Shown piece by piece: positions 33,038 through 46,966 of a stretch of 64,000 nt of DNA. A program made the translations under genes and the position numbers. Under the pieces are notes generated by a model that made no database searches, was not told the DNA's origin, and saw only the letters and a list, made by a program, of their open reading frames with translations. Source of the DNA: Dendrobium chrysotoxum (taxonomy: Eukaryota; Streptophyta; Magnoliopsida; Asparagales; Orchidaceae). How positions within the stretch are numbered: position 1 is the stretch's first letter; each line of letters opens with the position of its first letter. The stretch spans positions 30,315,087 through 30,379,086 of the forward strand of contig CM034298.1 in the NCBI GenBank assembly GCA_019925795.1, given 5' to 3'.

Positions 33038-34325
33038 AAAAAGGAGAATGATGGAGAATCAGAAAAAATGAGCGAAGGAAAGAGGGAGATTGAGCAAGAA
33101 GGAGAATTAGAAGTAATGAGAGAGGGGAGAGGGAGAGAGAGAGGAAAAAGGAGAGTAATAGAGAATTAGGAATATTGAGAGAGACAGAGAGAGGAGAGAG
33201 AAAGAGGGAGATTGTGCTATAAAGAGAATTAGAAATAATGAGAGAGGGGAGAGGGAGAAGGGGAGAGAGAGAATGATTAAGAATTAGAAATAATGTGAGG
33301 GAGAGAGAGACAGAGGAGAGAGAAAAGGGCGACAGAGCAAGAAGGAGAATTAGAAATAACGAGAGAGGGGAGAGGGGGAGAGAGAGAAAGAGAGAGAATG
33401 ATTGAGAATTGGAATAATGAGAGAGAGACAGAGAGAGAGAGAGAAGAGAAATAGGGAGAAAGAGTAAGAAGGAGAATGATGGAGAATTAGAAATAAAGAG
33501 AAAACGGAGAAGAGAGACAGAGAGAGAGAGAGGAGAGAAATAGGGAGAAAGAGTAAGAAGGAGAATGATGGAGAATTAGAAATAAAGAGAAAACGGAGAA
33601 GAGAGAGAAAGAGAGAGAGAGGGAGATAGAGCAAGATGGAGAATGATGAAGAATTAGAAATAATGAGAGAGGGATAGAGAAAGAGAGAGAGAGAGAGAGC
33701 AAGAAGGAGAATGATGGAGAATCAGAAAAAATGAGAGAGAGAAACAGGGAGATTGAGCAAGAAGGAGAATTAGAAGTAATGAGAGAGGGGAGAGGGAGAG
33801 AGAGAGGAAAAAGGAGAGTAATAGAGAATTAGGAATATTGAGAGAGATAGAGAGAGGAGATAGAAAGAAAGAGATTGAGCATTAAAGAGAATTAGAAATA
33901 ATGAGAGAGGGGAGAGGGAGAACGGGAGAGAGAGAATGATTAAGAATTAGAAATAATGTGAGGGAGAGAGAGACAGAGGAGAGAGAAAAGGGCGACAGAG
34001 CAAGAAGGAGAATTAGAAATAACGAGAGAGGGGAGAGGGGGAGAGAGAGAAAGAGAGAGAGAGAATTGGAGAATTAGAAATAATGAGAGAGGAAGAGAGA
34101 GAGGAGAGAGAGAGGGAGATAGATCACGAAGGAGAATGATGGGTGAATTAGAAAAAAGGAGAGAGGTGGAGAGAGAGAGAGCAAGAAGGAGAATGATGGA
34201 GAATTTGAAATAATGAGAGAGGGAGGGAGGGTGGTAGAGTGAGAGGAGAGAGAGAGTGAATGATGGAGAATTAGAATAGTGAGAGAGAGAGAGCAAGAGG
34301 AAGAATGATGGAGAATTAGAAATAA

Positions 34326-34374
<49 letters not shown>

Positions 34375-34919
34375 GGGAGGTAGAGCAAAAAGGAGGACTA
34401 GAAATAATGATAGAGGCGGGGAGAGAGAGAAGAGAGAGAGAGAGGAGAGAAAGAGGGAGATAGACCAAGAAGGAGAATGATGGAGAATTAGAAATAAGGA
34501 TAAAGGGGGAGAGAGAGACAGAGACAATGATGGAGAATCAGAATAATGAGAGAGATAGAGAATAGAGGTAGAATGATGGAGAATTAGAAAGAATGAGAGA
34601 GAGAGAGAGAGAGAGAGAGGATAGAGGGAGAGGGTGGTAGAGCAAGAAGGAGAATTAGAAATAATGAGAGGGGAGAGAGAGAAAGAGGAGATAAAGAGAT
34701 AGATAGAGCAAGAAGGAGAATGATGGAGAATTAGAAATAAGGATAAAGGGAGGTTGAGAGAGAGAGAGAAAGAGAGAGAGGAGATAAAGAGGGAGATAGA
34801 GCAAGAAGGAGAATGATGGAGAATTAGAAATAAAGAGAAAGGGAGGGAGAGAGAGAGGAGATAAAGAGGGAGAAAGAGCAACAAGGAGAATGTTAGAGAA
34901 TTAGAAATAAAGAGAAAGC

Positions 34920-34981
<62 letters not shown>

Positions 34982-36268
34982 CAGGGAGAGGAGAGAGAGA
35001 AATAGAAAGATAGAGCAAGAAGGAGAATGTTGAAGAATTAGAAATAATAAGATAGGGGGAGAGAGAGAGAGAGCATGATGGGGAATTTTATATAGAGAGA
35101 GAGAGAGAGAGAGAGAGCAAGAATAAGAGATATGGAGAATTATAAATAATGAGAGTGTGGGAGAGAGAGAGAGCAAGAGGGAGAATGATTGAGAATTGGA
35201 ATAATAAGAGAGAGATAGAGAGAGAGAGAGAGGAGAGAAGTAGGGAGAAAGAGTAAGAAGGAGAATGATGGAGAATTAGAAATAAAGAGAAAACGGAGAA
35301 GAGAGAGAAAGAGAGAGAGAGGGAGATAGAGCAAGATGGAGAATGATGAAGAATTAGAAATAATGAGAGAGGGATAAGAGAAAGAGAGAGAGAGAGAGAG
35401 CAAGAAGGAGAATGATGGAGAATCAGAAAAAATGAGAGAGAGAAAGAGGGAGATATAGCAAGAAGGAGAATTAGAAGTAATGAGAGAGGGGAGAGGGAGA
35501 GAGAGAGAGAGGAAAAAGGAGAGTAATAGAGAATTAGGAATATTGAGAGAGACAGAGAGAGGAGAGAGAAAGAGGGAGATTGAGCAATAAAGAGAATTAG
35601 AAATAATGAGAAGGGGAGAGGGAGAAGGGGAGAGAGAGAATGATTAAGAATTAGAAATAATGTGAGGGAGAGAGAGACAGAGGAGAGAGAAAAGGGAGAC
35701 AGAGCAAGAAGGAGAATTAGAAATAACGAGAGAGGGGAGAGGGGGAGAGAGAGAAAGAGAGAGAGAGAATTGGAGAATTAGAAATAATGAGAGAGGAAGA
35801 GAGAGAGAGGAGAGAGAGAGGGAGATAGATCACGAAGGAGAATGATGGGTGAATTAGAAAAAAGGAGAGAGGTGGAGAGAGAGAGAGAGCAAGAAGGAGA
35901 ATGATGGAGAATTTGAAATAATGAGAGAGGGAGGGAGGGAGGTAGAGTGAGAGGAGAGAGAGAGTGAATGATGGAGAATTAGAATAATGAGATAGAGAGA
36001 GAGCAAGAGGAAGAATGATGGAGAATTAGAAATAATGTGAGAGAGAGAGAGGAGAGAGTGAGGGAGGTAGGGCAAAAAGGACTAGAAATAATGATAGAGG
36101 GGGGAGGGAGCGAGAAGAGAGAGAGAGAGGAGAGAAAGAGGGAGATAGACCAAGAAGGAGAATGATGGAGAATTAGAAATAAGGATAAAGGGGGAGAGAG
36201 AGAGAGACAATGATGGAGAATCAGAATAATGAGAGAGATAGAGAATAGAGGTAGAATGATGTAGAATT

Positions 36269-36327
<59 letters not shown>

Positions 36328-36725
36328 AGAGGGAGAGGGTGGTAGAGCAAGAAGGAGAATTAGAAATAATGAGAGGGGAGAGAGAGAAAGAGGAGATAAA
36401 GAGACAGATAGAGCAAGAAGGAGAATGATGGAGAATTAGAAATAAGGATAAAGGGAGGTTGAGAGAGAGAGAAAGAGAGAGAGGAGATAAAGAGGGAGAT
36501 AGAGCAAGAAGGAGAATGATGGAGAATTAGAAATAAAGAGAAAGGGAGGGAGAGAGAGAGGAGATAAAGAAGGAGAAAGAGCAACAAGGAGAATGTTAGA
36601 GAATTAGAAATAAAGAGAAAGCGAGGGAGAGAGAGAGAGAGAAGAGAGACAGAGAGAGGAGAGAGAGAAATAGAAAGATAGAGCAAGAAGGAGAATGTTG
36701 AAGGATTAAAAATAATGAGATAGGG

Positions 36726-36756
<31 letters not shown>

Positions 36757-37020
36757 GGAGAGAGAGAGCAAGAAGGAGAATGATGGAGAATTTGAAATAA
36801 TGAGAGAGAGAGAGAGGAGAGAGAAAAGGGAGACAGAGCAAGAACGAGAATTAGAAATAACGAGAGAGGGGAGAGGGGGAGAGAAAGACAAAGAGAGAGA
36901 GAGAGAGGAGAAATGGAGAATTAGAAATAATGAGAGAGGAAGAGAGAGAGAGAGAGGAGAGAGAGAGAGGGAGATAGAGCACGAAGGAGAATTATGGAGA
37001 ATTAGATAAAAGGAGAGACT

Positions 37021-37056
<36 letters not shown>

Positions 37057-39150
37057 AGAATTATGGATAATAGAAATAATGAGAGAGGGAGGGAGAGAGA
37101 GAGAGGAAAGAGATAGAGGGAGTAGAGAGAGAGGGAGGTAGAGAGAGAGAGAGAGAGAGAGGAGATTGATGGATAATTAGAAATAATGAGAGAGGGAGGG
37201 AGAGAGAGAGAGGAGAGAGAGAATGATGGAGAATTAGAATAATGAGAGAGAGAGAGAGAGCAAGAGGAAGAATGATGGTGAATTAGAAATAATGATAAAG
37301 AGGGAGAGGAGAGAGAGAGAGGGAGGTAGAGTAAGAAGGAGAATTAGAAATAATGAGAGAGAGGAGAGGAGAGAGAGAGGAGAGAAAGAGGGAGATAGAG
37401 CAAGAAGGAGAATGATGGAGAATTAGAAATAAAGAGAAAGGGAGAGAGAGAGAGGAGAGAGAGAAAGAGGGAGATAGAGCAAGAATTAGAATGATGAAGG
37501 ATTAGAAATAATGAGAGAGGGAGAGAGAGAGGAGATAGAGCAAGAAGGAGAATGATGGAGAATTAGAAATAAAGAGAAATGGAGAGACGAGAGAGAGAGG
37601 AGACAGAGAGAGAAAGAGGGAGGGAGAGAGAGAGAGAGATAGAGAGAGAGAGAGAAAGAGAATGATGGAGAATTAGAAGGGGAAAGAGAGAAAAAGAGAG
37701 AGAGAAGAGAGAGAGGAGAGAGAAAGAGTGAGATAGAGCAAGAAGGAGAATGTTGAAAAATTAGAAATAATAAGAGAGGGAGAGAGAGAGAGACGAGAGA
37801 AAGACGGAATAGAGCAAGAAGGGGAATGATGGAGAATTAGAAATAAGGAGAGAGGGAGAAAGAGATAGAGAGAGAGATAGAGAGAGTGGGAGATAGAGCA
37901 AGAAGGAGAATGATGGATAATTAGAAATTAAGAGAGAGGGGGAGAGAGAGAGAGAGGATAGAGAGAAAGAGGGAGATAGAGCAAGAAGGAGAATGATGGA
38001 GAATTAGAAATAATGAGAGAGGGAGGGAGGGAGAAAGAGAGAGAGAGAGATAGAGAGAGATGGAGAGAGAGAGAGAGAGCAAGGAGAATGATGGGGAATT
38101 AGAAATAATGAGAGAGAGAGAGAGAAAGAGATAGTGAGAGAGAGAGTAAGAAGGAGAATGTTGGAGAATTAGAAATAATGAGAGTGAGAGAGAGAGAATG
38201 ATGGGGAATTTTATACAAGGAGAGAGAGAGAAAGAGAGAGATAGAGCAAGAATAAGAGATATGGAGAATTAGAAATAATGAGAGTGTGGGAGAGAGAGAG
38301 AGCAAGAGGGAGAATGATTGAGAATTGGAATAATGAGAGAGAGGCAGAGAGAGAGAGAGGAGAGAAATAGGGAGAAAGAGTAAGAAGGAGAATGATGGAG
38401 AATTAGAAATAAAGAGAAAATGGAGAAGAGAGAGAAAGAGAGAGAGAGGGAGATAGAGCAAGATGGAGAATGATGAAGAATTAGAAATAATGAGAGAGGG
38501 ATAGAGAAGAGAGAGAGAGAGCAAGAAGGAGAATGATGGAGAATCAGAAAAAATGAGAGAGAGAAAGAGGGAGATTGAGCAAGAAGGAGAATTAGAAGTA
38601 ATGAGAGAGGGGAGAGGGAGAGAGAGAGGAAAAAGGAGAGTAATAGAGAATTAGGAATATTGAGAGAGACAGAGATAGGAGAGAGAAAGAGGGAGATTGA
38701 GCAATAAAGAGAATTAGAAATAATGAGAGAGGGGAGAGGGAGAAGGGGAGAGAGAGAATGATTAAGAATTAGAAATAATGTGAGGGAGAGAGAGACAGAG
38801 GAGAGAGAAAAGGGCGACAGAGCAAGAAGGAGAATTAGAAATAACGAGAGAGGGGAGAGGGGGAGAGAGAGAAAGAGAGAGAGAGAATTGGAGAATTAGA
38901 AATAATGAGAGAGGAAGAGAGAGAGAGGAGAGAGAGAGGGAGATAGATCACGAAGGAGAATGATGGGTGAATTAGAAAAAAGGAGAGAGGTGGAGAGAGA
39001 GAGAGCAAGAAGGAGAATGATGGAGAATTTGAAATAATGAGAGAGGGAGGGAGGGTGGTAGAGTGAGAGGAGAGAGAGAGTGAATGATGGAGAATTAGAA
39101 TGTGAGAGAGAGAGAGAGCAAGAGGAAGAATGATGGAGAATTAGAAATAA

Positions 39151-39182
<32 letters not shown>

Positions 39183-39400
39183 TGAGGGAGGTAGAGCAAA
39201 AAGGAGGACTAGAAATAATGATAGAGGCGGGGAGAGAGAGAAGAGAGAGAGAGAGGAGAGAAAGAGGGAGATAGACCAAGAAGGAGAATGATGGAGAATT
39301 AGAAATAAGGATAAAGGGGGAGAGAGAGAGAGACAATGATGGAGAATCAGAATAATGAGAGAGATAGAGAATAGAGGTAGAATGATGGAGAATTAGAAAG

Positions 39401-39446
<46 letters not shown>

Positions 39447-39898
39447 GGTGGTTGAGCAAGAAGGAGAATTAGAAATAATAAGAGGGGAGAGAGAGAAAGA
39501 AGAGATAAAGAGGCAGTTATAGCAAGAAGGAGAATGATGGAGAATTAGAAATAAGGATAAATGGAGGTTGAGAGAGAGAGAGGAGATAAAGAGGGAGATA
39601 AAGCAAGAAGGAGAATGATGGAGAATTAGAAATAAAGAGAAAGGGAGGGAGAGAGAGAGGAGATAAAGTGGGAGAAAGAGCGACAAGGAGAATGTTCGAG
39701 AATTAGAAATAAAGAGAAAGCGAGGGAGAGAGAGAGAGAGAAAGAGAGACAGGGAGAGGAGAGAGAGAAATAGGAAGATAGAGCAAGAAGGAGAATGTTG
39801 AAGGATTAGAAATAATGAGATAAGGCGAGAGAGAGAGAAAGAGAGAGAGAGAGGGAGAGAGAGAGCAAGAAGGAGAATGATGGAGAATTTGAAATAAT

Positions 39899-39931
<33 letters not shown>

Positions 39932-41109
39932 AAAGGGAGACAGAGCAAGAACGAGATAGAGCAAGAATAAGAGATATGGAGAATTATAAATAATGAGAGT
40001 GTGGGAGAGAGAGAGAGCAAGAGGGAGAATGATTGAGAATTGGAATAATGAGAGAGAGGCATAGAGAGAGAGGAGAGAAATAGGGAGAAAGAGTAAGAAG
40101 GAGAATGATGGAGAATTAGAAATAAAGAGAAAATGGAGAAGAGAGAGAAAGAGAGAGAGGGAGATAGAGCAAGATGGAGAATGATGAAGAATTAGAAATA
40201 ATGACAGAGGGATAGAGAAAGAGAGAGAGAGAGAGAGCAAGAAGGAGAATGATGGAGAATCAGTAAAATGAGAGAGAGAAAGAGGGAGATTGAGCAAGAA
40301 GGAGAATTAGAAGTAATGAGAGAGGGGAGAGGGAGAGAGAGAGGAAAAAGGAGAGTAGTAGAGAATTAGGAATATTGAGAGAGACAGAGAGAGGAGAGAG
40401 AAAGAGGGAGATTGAGCAATAAAGAGAATTAGAAATAATGAGAGAGGGGAGAGGGAGAAGGGGAGAGAGAGAATGATTAAGAATTAGAAATAATGTGAGG
40501 GAGAGAGAGACAGAGGAGAGAGAAAAGAGCGACAGAGCAAGAAGGAGAATTAGAAATAACGAGAGAGGGGAGAGGGGGAGAGAGAGAAAGAGAGAGAGAA
40601 TTGGAGAATTAGAAATAATGAGAGAGGAAGAGAGAGAGAGGAGAGAGAGAGGGAGATAGATCACGAAGGAGAATGATGGGTGAATTAGAAAAAAGGAGAG
40701 AGGTGGAGAGAGAGAGAGCAAGAAGGAGAATGATGGAGAATTTGAAATAATGAGAGAGGGAGGGAGGGTGGTAGAGTAAGAGGAGAGAGAGAGTGAATGA
40801 TGGAGAATTAGAATGGTGAGAGAGAGAGAGAGAGCAAGAGGAAGAATGATGGAGAATTAGAAATAATGTGAGAGAGAGAGAGAGAGAGTGAGGGAGGTAG
40901 AGCAAAAAGGAGGACTAGAAATAATGATAGAGGGGGGAGAGAGAGAAGAGAGAGAGAGAGAGGAGAGAAAGAGGGAGATAGACCAAGAAGGAGAATGATG
41001 GAGAATTAGAAATAAGGATAAAGGGGGAGAGAGAGAGAGAGACAATGATGGAGAATCAGAATAATGAGAGAGATAGAGAATAGAGGTAGAATGATGGAGA
41101 ATTAGAAAG

Positions 41110-41169
<60 letters not shown>

Positions 41170-41634
41170 GGTGGTTGAGCAAGAAGGAGAATTAGAAATA
41201 ATGAGAGGGGAGAGAGAGAAAGAAGAGATAAAGAGGCAGATATAGCAAGAAGGAGAATGATGGAGAATTAGAAATAAGGATAAATGGAGGTTGAGAGAGA
41301 GAGAGAAAGAGAGAGAGGAGATAAAGAGGGAGATAAAGCAAGAAGGAGAATGATGGAGAATTAGAAATAAAGAGAAAGGGAGGGAGAGAGAGAGGAGATA
41401 AAGTGGGAGAAAGAGCGACAAGGAGAATGTTAGAGAATTAGAAATAAAGAGAAAGCGAGGGAGAGAGAGAGAGAGAAAGAGAGACAGGGAGAGGAGAGAG
41501 AGAAATAGAAAGATAGAGCAAGAAGGAGAATGTTGAAGGATTAGAAATAATGAGATAAGGCGAGAGAGAGAGAAGAGAGAGAGAGAGAGGGAGAGAGAGA
41601 GCAAGAAGGAGAATGATGGAGAATTTGAAATAAT

Positions 41635-41665
<31 letters not shown>

Positions 41666-41772
41666 GAGACAGAGCAAGAACGAGAATTAGAAATAACGAG
41701 AGAGGGGAGAGGGGGAGAGAAAGACAAAGAGAGAGAGAGAGGGAGAAATGGAGAATTAGAAATAATGAGAGA

Positions 41773-41810
<38 letters not shown>

Positions 41811-41856
41811 TAGAGCACGAAGGAGAATTATGGAGAATTAGATAAAAGGAGAGACG

Positions 41857-41911
<55 letters not shown>

Positions 41912-42477
41912 AGAATGATGGATAATTAGAAATAATGAGAGAGGGAGGGAGAGAGAGAGAGGAGAGAGAGAATGATGGAGAATTAGAATAATGAGAGAGA
42001 GAGAGAGAGAGAGAGCAAGAGGAAGAATGATGGTGAATTAGAAATAATGATAAAGAGAGAGAGGAGAGAGAGAGGGAGGTAGAGTAAGAAGGAGAATTAG
42101 AAATAGTGAGAGAGGAGGGAGAGAGAGAGAGAGAAAGAGAGAGAGGAGAGAAAGAGGGAGATAGAGCAAGAAGGAGAATGATGGAGAATTAGAAATAAAG
42201 AGAAAGGGAGAGAGAGAGAGAGAGGAGAGAGAGAAAGAGGGAGATAGAGCAAGAAGTAGAATGATGAAGGATTAGAAATAATGAGAGAGGGAGAGAGAGA
42301 GAGAGAGCAAAAAGGAGAATGATGGAAATCAATAATAATGAGAGAGAGAGAGAGGAGAGATAAAGAGTGAGATTGTGCAAGAAGGAGAATTAGAAATAAT
42401 GAGTGAGGGGAGAGGGAGAGATAGAGGAAAAAGGAGATCAATAGAGAATTACAAAAAAATGAGAGATGGAGAGAGAG

Positions 42478-42516
<39 letters not shown>

Positions 42517-45403
42517 AGAGAGAGAGAGAGAGCAAGAGGTAGAATGGTGGAGAATAAGAATAATGAGAGAGAGAGAGATAGAGTGAGAGAGAGAGAAAGA
42601 AAGAGAGAGAGGAGAGAAAGAGGGAGATAGAGCAAGAAGGAGAATGATAGAGAATTAGAAATAATGTGAGAGGGAGAGGGAGAGGAGAGAGAAAAGGGAG
42701 ATAGAGCAAGAACAAGAATTAGAAATAACGAGAGAGGGGAGAGGGGGATAGAAAGAGAAAGAGAGAGAGAGAAATGGAGAATCAGAAATAATGAGAGAGG
42801 AGAGAGAGACGAAGGTGAATGATGGAGAATTAGATAAAAGGAGAGATGTGGAGAGAGAGAGAGAGCAAGAAAGAGAATGATGGAGAATTAGAAATAATGA
42901 GAGAGGGAGGGAGAGAGAGAGAGGAGAGAGAGAAAGAGAAAGAGAATGATGGAGAATTAGAAGGGGAAAGAGAGAAAAAGAGAGAGAGAAGAGAGAGAGG
43001 AGAGAGAAAGAGTGAGATAGAGCAAGAAGGAGAATGTTGAAAAATTAGAAATAATAAGAGAGGGAGAGAGAGAGAGAGACGAGAGAAAGACGGAATAGAG
43101 CAAGAAGGGGAATGATGGAGAATTAGAAATAAGGAGAGAGGGAGAAAGAGATAGAGAGAGAGATAGAGAGAGTGGGAGATAGAGCAAGAAGGAGAATGAT
43201 GGATAATTAGAAATTAAGAGAGAGGGGGGAGAGAGAGAGAGGATAGAGAGAAAGAGGGAGATAGAGCAAGAAGGAGAATGATGGAGAATTAGAAATAATG
43301 AGAGAGGGAGGGAGGGAGAAAGAGAGAGAGAGAGATAGAGAGAGATGGAGAGAGAGAGAGAGAGCAAGGAGAATGATGGGGAATTAGAAATAATGAGAGA
43401 GAGAGAGAAAGAGATAGTGAGAGAGAGAGTAAGAAGGAGAATGTTGGAGAATTAGAAATAATGAGAGTGAGAGAGAGAGAATGATGGGGAATTTTATACA
43501 AGGAGAGAGAGAGAAAGAGAGAGATAGAGCAAGAATAAGAGATATGGAGAATTAGAAATAATGAGAGTGTGGGAGAGAGAGAGCAAGAGGGAGAATGATT
43601 GAGAATTGGAATAATTAGAGAGAGGCAGAGAGAGAGAGAGAGGAGAGAAATAGGGAGAAAGAGTAAGAAGGAGAATGATGGAGAATTAGAAATAAAGAGA
43701 AAATGGAGAAGAGAGAGAAAGAGAGAGAGAGAGAGAGTGAGAAAGAGAATGATGAGAATTAGAAATAATGAGAGAGGGAGGGAGAGAGAGAGAGAGAGGA
43801 GAGAGAGACAATGATGGAGAATTAGAATAATGAAAGAGAGAGAGCAAGTGGAAGAATGATGGTGAATTAGAAATAATGATAGAAAGAGAGGAGAGAGAGA
43901 GGGAGGTAGAGCAAGAAAGAGAATTAGAAATATTGAGAGAGGAGGGAGAGAGAGAGAAAGAGGGAGATAGAGCAAGAAGGAGAATGATGGAGAATTAAAA
44001 AATAAAGAGAAAAGGAAAGAGAGAGGAGAGAGAGAAAGAGGGAGATAGAGCAATAAGTAGAATGATGAAGGATTAGAAATAATGAGAGAGGGAGAGAGAG
44101 AGAGAGAGCAAAAAGGAGAATGATGGAAATCAAAAATTATGAGAGAGAGAGAGGAGAGATAAAGTGGGAGATTGAGCAAGAAGGAGAATTAGAAATAATG
44201 AGAGAGGGGAGAGGGAGAGATAGAGGAAAAAGGGGAGCAATAGAGAATTAGAAATAAAGAGAGAGAGAGAGAGAGGAGAGAAAGAGGGAGATAGAGCAAG
44301 AAGGAGAATGATGGAGATTTAGAAATAAAGAGAAAGGGAGAGGAGAGATAGAGAGAGAGAGGAGAGAGAGAAAGAGGGATATAGAGCAAAAAGGAGAATG
44401 ATGAAGAATTAGAAATAATGAGAGAGGGAGAGAGAGAGAGAGAGAAAGACAAAGGGTGAGAACAAGGACAATGATGGAGAATTACAAATAATGAGAGATA
44501 GAGAGAGAGGAGAGAGAGAGAAAGTGAGATAGCGCAAGAAGGAGAATGATGGAGAATTAGAAATAAGGAGAGAGGGGCAGAGAGAGAGGTATAGAGAGAG
44601 ATAATGATGGGGAATTAGAAATAAGGAGAGTGTGAGAAAGAGAGAAAGAGAGAGAGAGAGCAAGAAGAAGAGAAATGGAGAGTTAGAAATAATGAGAGAG
44701 GGAGAGAGTGAGAGAGCAAGAGGGAGAATGATGGAGAATTAGAATAATGAGAGAGAGAGAAAGAGAGGAGAGAAGGAGGGAGATAGAGTAAGGAGAGAGA
44801 TGGAGAATTAGAAATAAATAGAAAGCGAGAGACGAGAGAGACAGAGAGAGAGAAGAGAGACAGAGAGAGAAAGTGGGAGATAGAGCGAAAAGGAAAATGA
44901 TGAAGAATAGAAATAATGAGAGGGAGAGGGAGAGAGAGAGCAAGAAGGAGAATGATGGAGAATTAGAAATAATGAGAGAGAGCGAGAGAGAGGAGCAAGA
45001 AAAAGGGAGATTGAGCAAGAAAGAGAATTAGAAATAATGTGGGATGGGAGAGGGAGAGGAAGAGCGAGAGAGAAAGATAGAGAGGAGAGAAAGAGGGAGA
45101 TAGAGCAAGAGGAGAATGATGGAGAATTAGAAATAAAGAGAAAGGGAGGGAGAGAGAGAGGAGAGAGAGAGTAAGAGGGAGACAGAGCAAGAAGTAGAAT
45201 GATGAAGGATTAGAAATATTAAGAGAGGGGGAGAGAGAGAGAGAGAAAAAAGGAGAATGATGGAAATAAAAAAAATAATGAGAGATAGAGAGAGGAGAGA
45301 TAAAGAAGGAGATTGAGCAAGAAGGAGAATTAGAAATAATGAGAGAGGGGAGAGGAAGAGATAGAGGAAAAAGGAGAGTAATAGAGAATTAGAAATAATG
45401 AGA

Positions 45404-45457
<54 letters not shown>

Positions 45458-45582
45458 ATGTTGGAGAATAAGAATAATGGGAGAGAAAGAGAGAGTGAGA
45501 GAGAGAGAGAGAGAGGAGAGAAAGAGGGAGATAGAGCAAGAAGGAGAATGATGGAGATTTTGAAATAAAGAGAAAGGGAGAG

Positions 45583-45627
<45 letters not shown>

Positions 45628-45830
45628 GGAGGGAGAATGTTGGAGAATAAGAATAATGGGAGAGAAAGATAGAGTGTGAGAGAGAGAGAGAGATAGAGAG
45701 GAGAGAAAGAGGGAGATAGAGCAAGAAGGAGAATGATGGAGATTTTGAAATAAAGAGAAAGGGAGAGGAGAGATAGAGAGAGAGAGAGAGGAGAGAGAGA
45801 AAGAGGGATATAGAGCAAAAATGAGAATGA
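29780..45830 (-). repeat. Long GA-rich minisatellite array with higher-order units
   Basis: About 16 kb of near-continuous purine-rich + strand, the same family as above, with no gene. A variant landmark (GC[AG]ACAAGGAGAATGTT) occurs at about 29881, 31974, 34879, 36592, 39681 and 41416. The spacings are about 2.09, 2.91, 1.71, 3.09 and 1.74 kb, suggesting alternating ~3.0 and ~1.7 kb blocks (a ~4.6-4.8 kb dimer). A second landmark (GATCACGAAGGAGAATG) recurs near 30594, 31230, 34121, 35827, 38946 and 40659. From about 41850 the order changes and these landmarks drop out. Confidence 0.88.
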
Positions 45831-46247
45831 ATCATTTGAAGTTTGTGAACAAGCTCGACATTGAGCTCGATAAAAGTTCTATTCGTGAGGCTGACTATGA
45901 CATTCAGTAATTCATTAAGGAAGAAAATCCGGTAGTTCATTTTGATTGCTTAGAATGGTGGAAGGCTAACTTCATATTATTATTCATTTAATAGATTGTT
46001 TGCTAAATATGTTCATGAATATAGCTCGTTAAGGCTTGTTTGTTTAAAGCTCGATAAGCATTAAACAAACCAAAAATGAACCGAACATGAATCAAACATG
46101 AACACCCTTAAATTAAATGAACCAAACATGAACACAAACAATAAAGTTAGAATCAAACACGAACCAAACTTGAATAGGCTAATGATAAACGAACTCAAAC
46201 ACGAACACTCACATACTCGGCTCGACTCGGTTCGTTTGTAGCCCTAA
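45831..46247. mobile_element. ~415 bp AT-rich insert in the satellite, possibly a non-autonomous DNA transposon
   Basis: Ordinary mixed-base sequence abruptly replaces the GA satellite and ends just as abruptly. The right end, read in reverse complement, starts TAGGGCTACAAACGAACCGAG and continues with many GAAC/GTTC and CTCGAC/GAGCTC words. This resembles hAT-like plant MITEs that start TAGGG. The left end (TCATTTGAAGTTTGTGAACAA) shows only weak subterminal similarity. Flanking GAGAATGA and AAGAGTGA could be an imperfect 8 bp duplication. No long ORF. The class is uncertain. Confidence 0.4.
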
Positions 46248-46272
46248 GAGTGATGAAGAATTAGAAATAATG

Positions 46273-46303
<31 letters not shown>

Positions 46304-46920
46304 GGACAGAAAGAGGGAGATAGAGCAAGAAGGAGAATGATGGAGAATTAGAAATAAAGAGAAATGGAGAGATGAGAGAGAGAGGAGAGAGAGAGAAAGA
46401 GGGAGATAGAGCAAAGAAGGAGAATGATGGAGAATAAAAAATAATGAGGGAGAGAAAGGAGAGAGAAAGAGGGAGATTGAGTAAGAAAGAGAATTAGAAA
46501 TAATGAGAGAGGGGAGAGGGAGAGAGATAGAGAGAGAGAGAATGATGGAGAATTAGAAGGGGAGAGAGAGAAAAAGAGAGAGAGAGGAGCGAGAGGAAAG
46601 AGAAAGAGTGAGATAGAGAAAGAAGGAGAATGTTGAAAAATTAGAAATAATAAGAGAGGGAGAGAGAGAGAGAGAGAGAGAGACGAGAGAAAGACGGAGA
46701 TAGAGCAAGAAGGGGAATGATGGAGAATTAGAAATAAGGAGAGAGGAAGAAAGAGATAGATTGAGAGATAGAGAGACTGGGAGATGGAGCAAGAAGGAGA
46801 ATGATGGATAATTAGAAATTAAGAGAGAGGGGGGAGAGAGAGAGAGGATAGAGAGAAAGAGGGAGATAGAGCAAGAAGGAGAATGATGGAGAATTAGAAA
46901 TAATGAGAGAGGGAGGGAGG

Positions 46921-46966
<46 letters not shown>

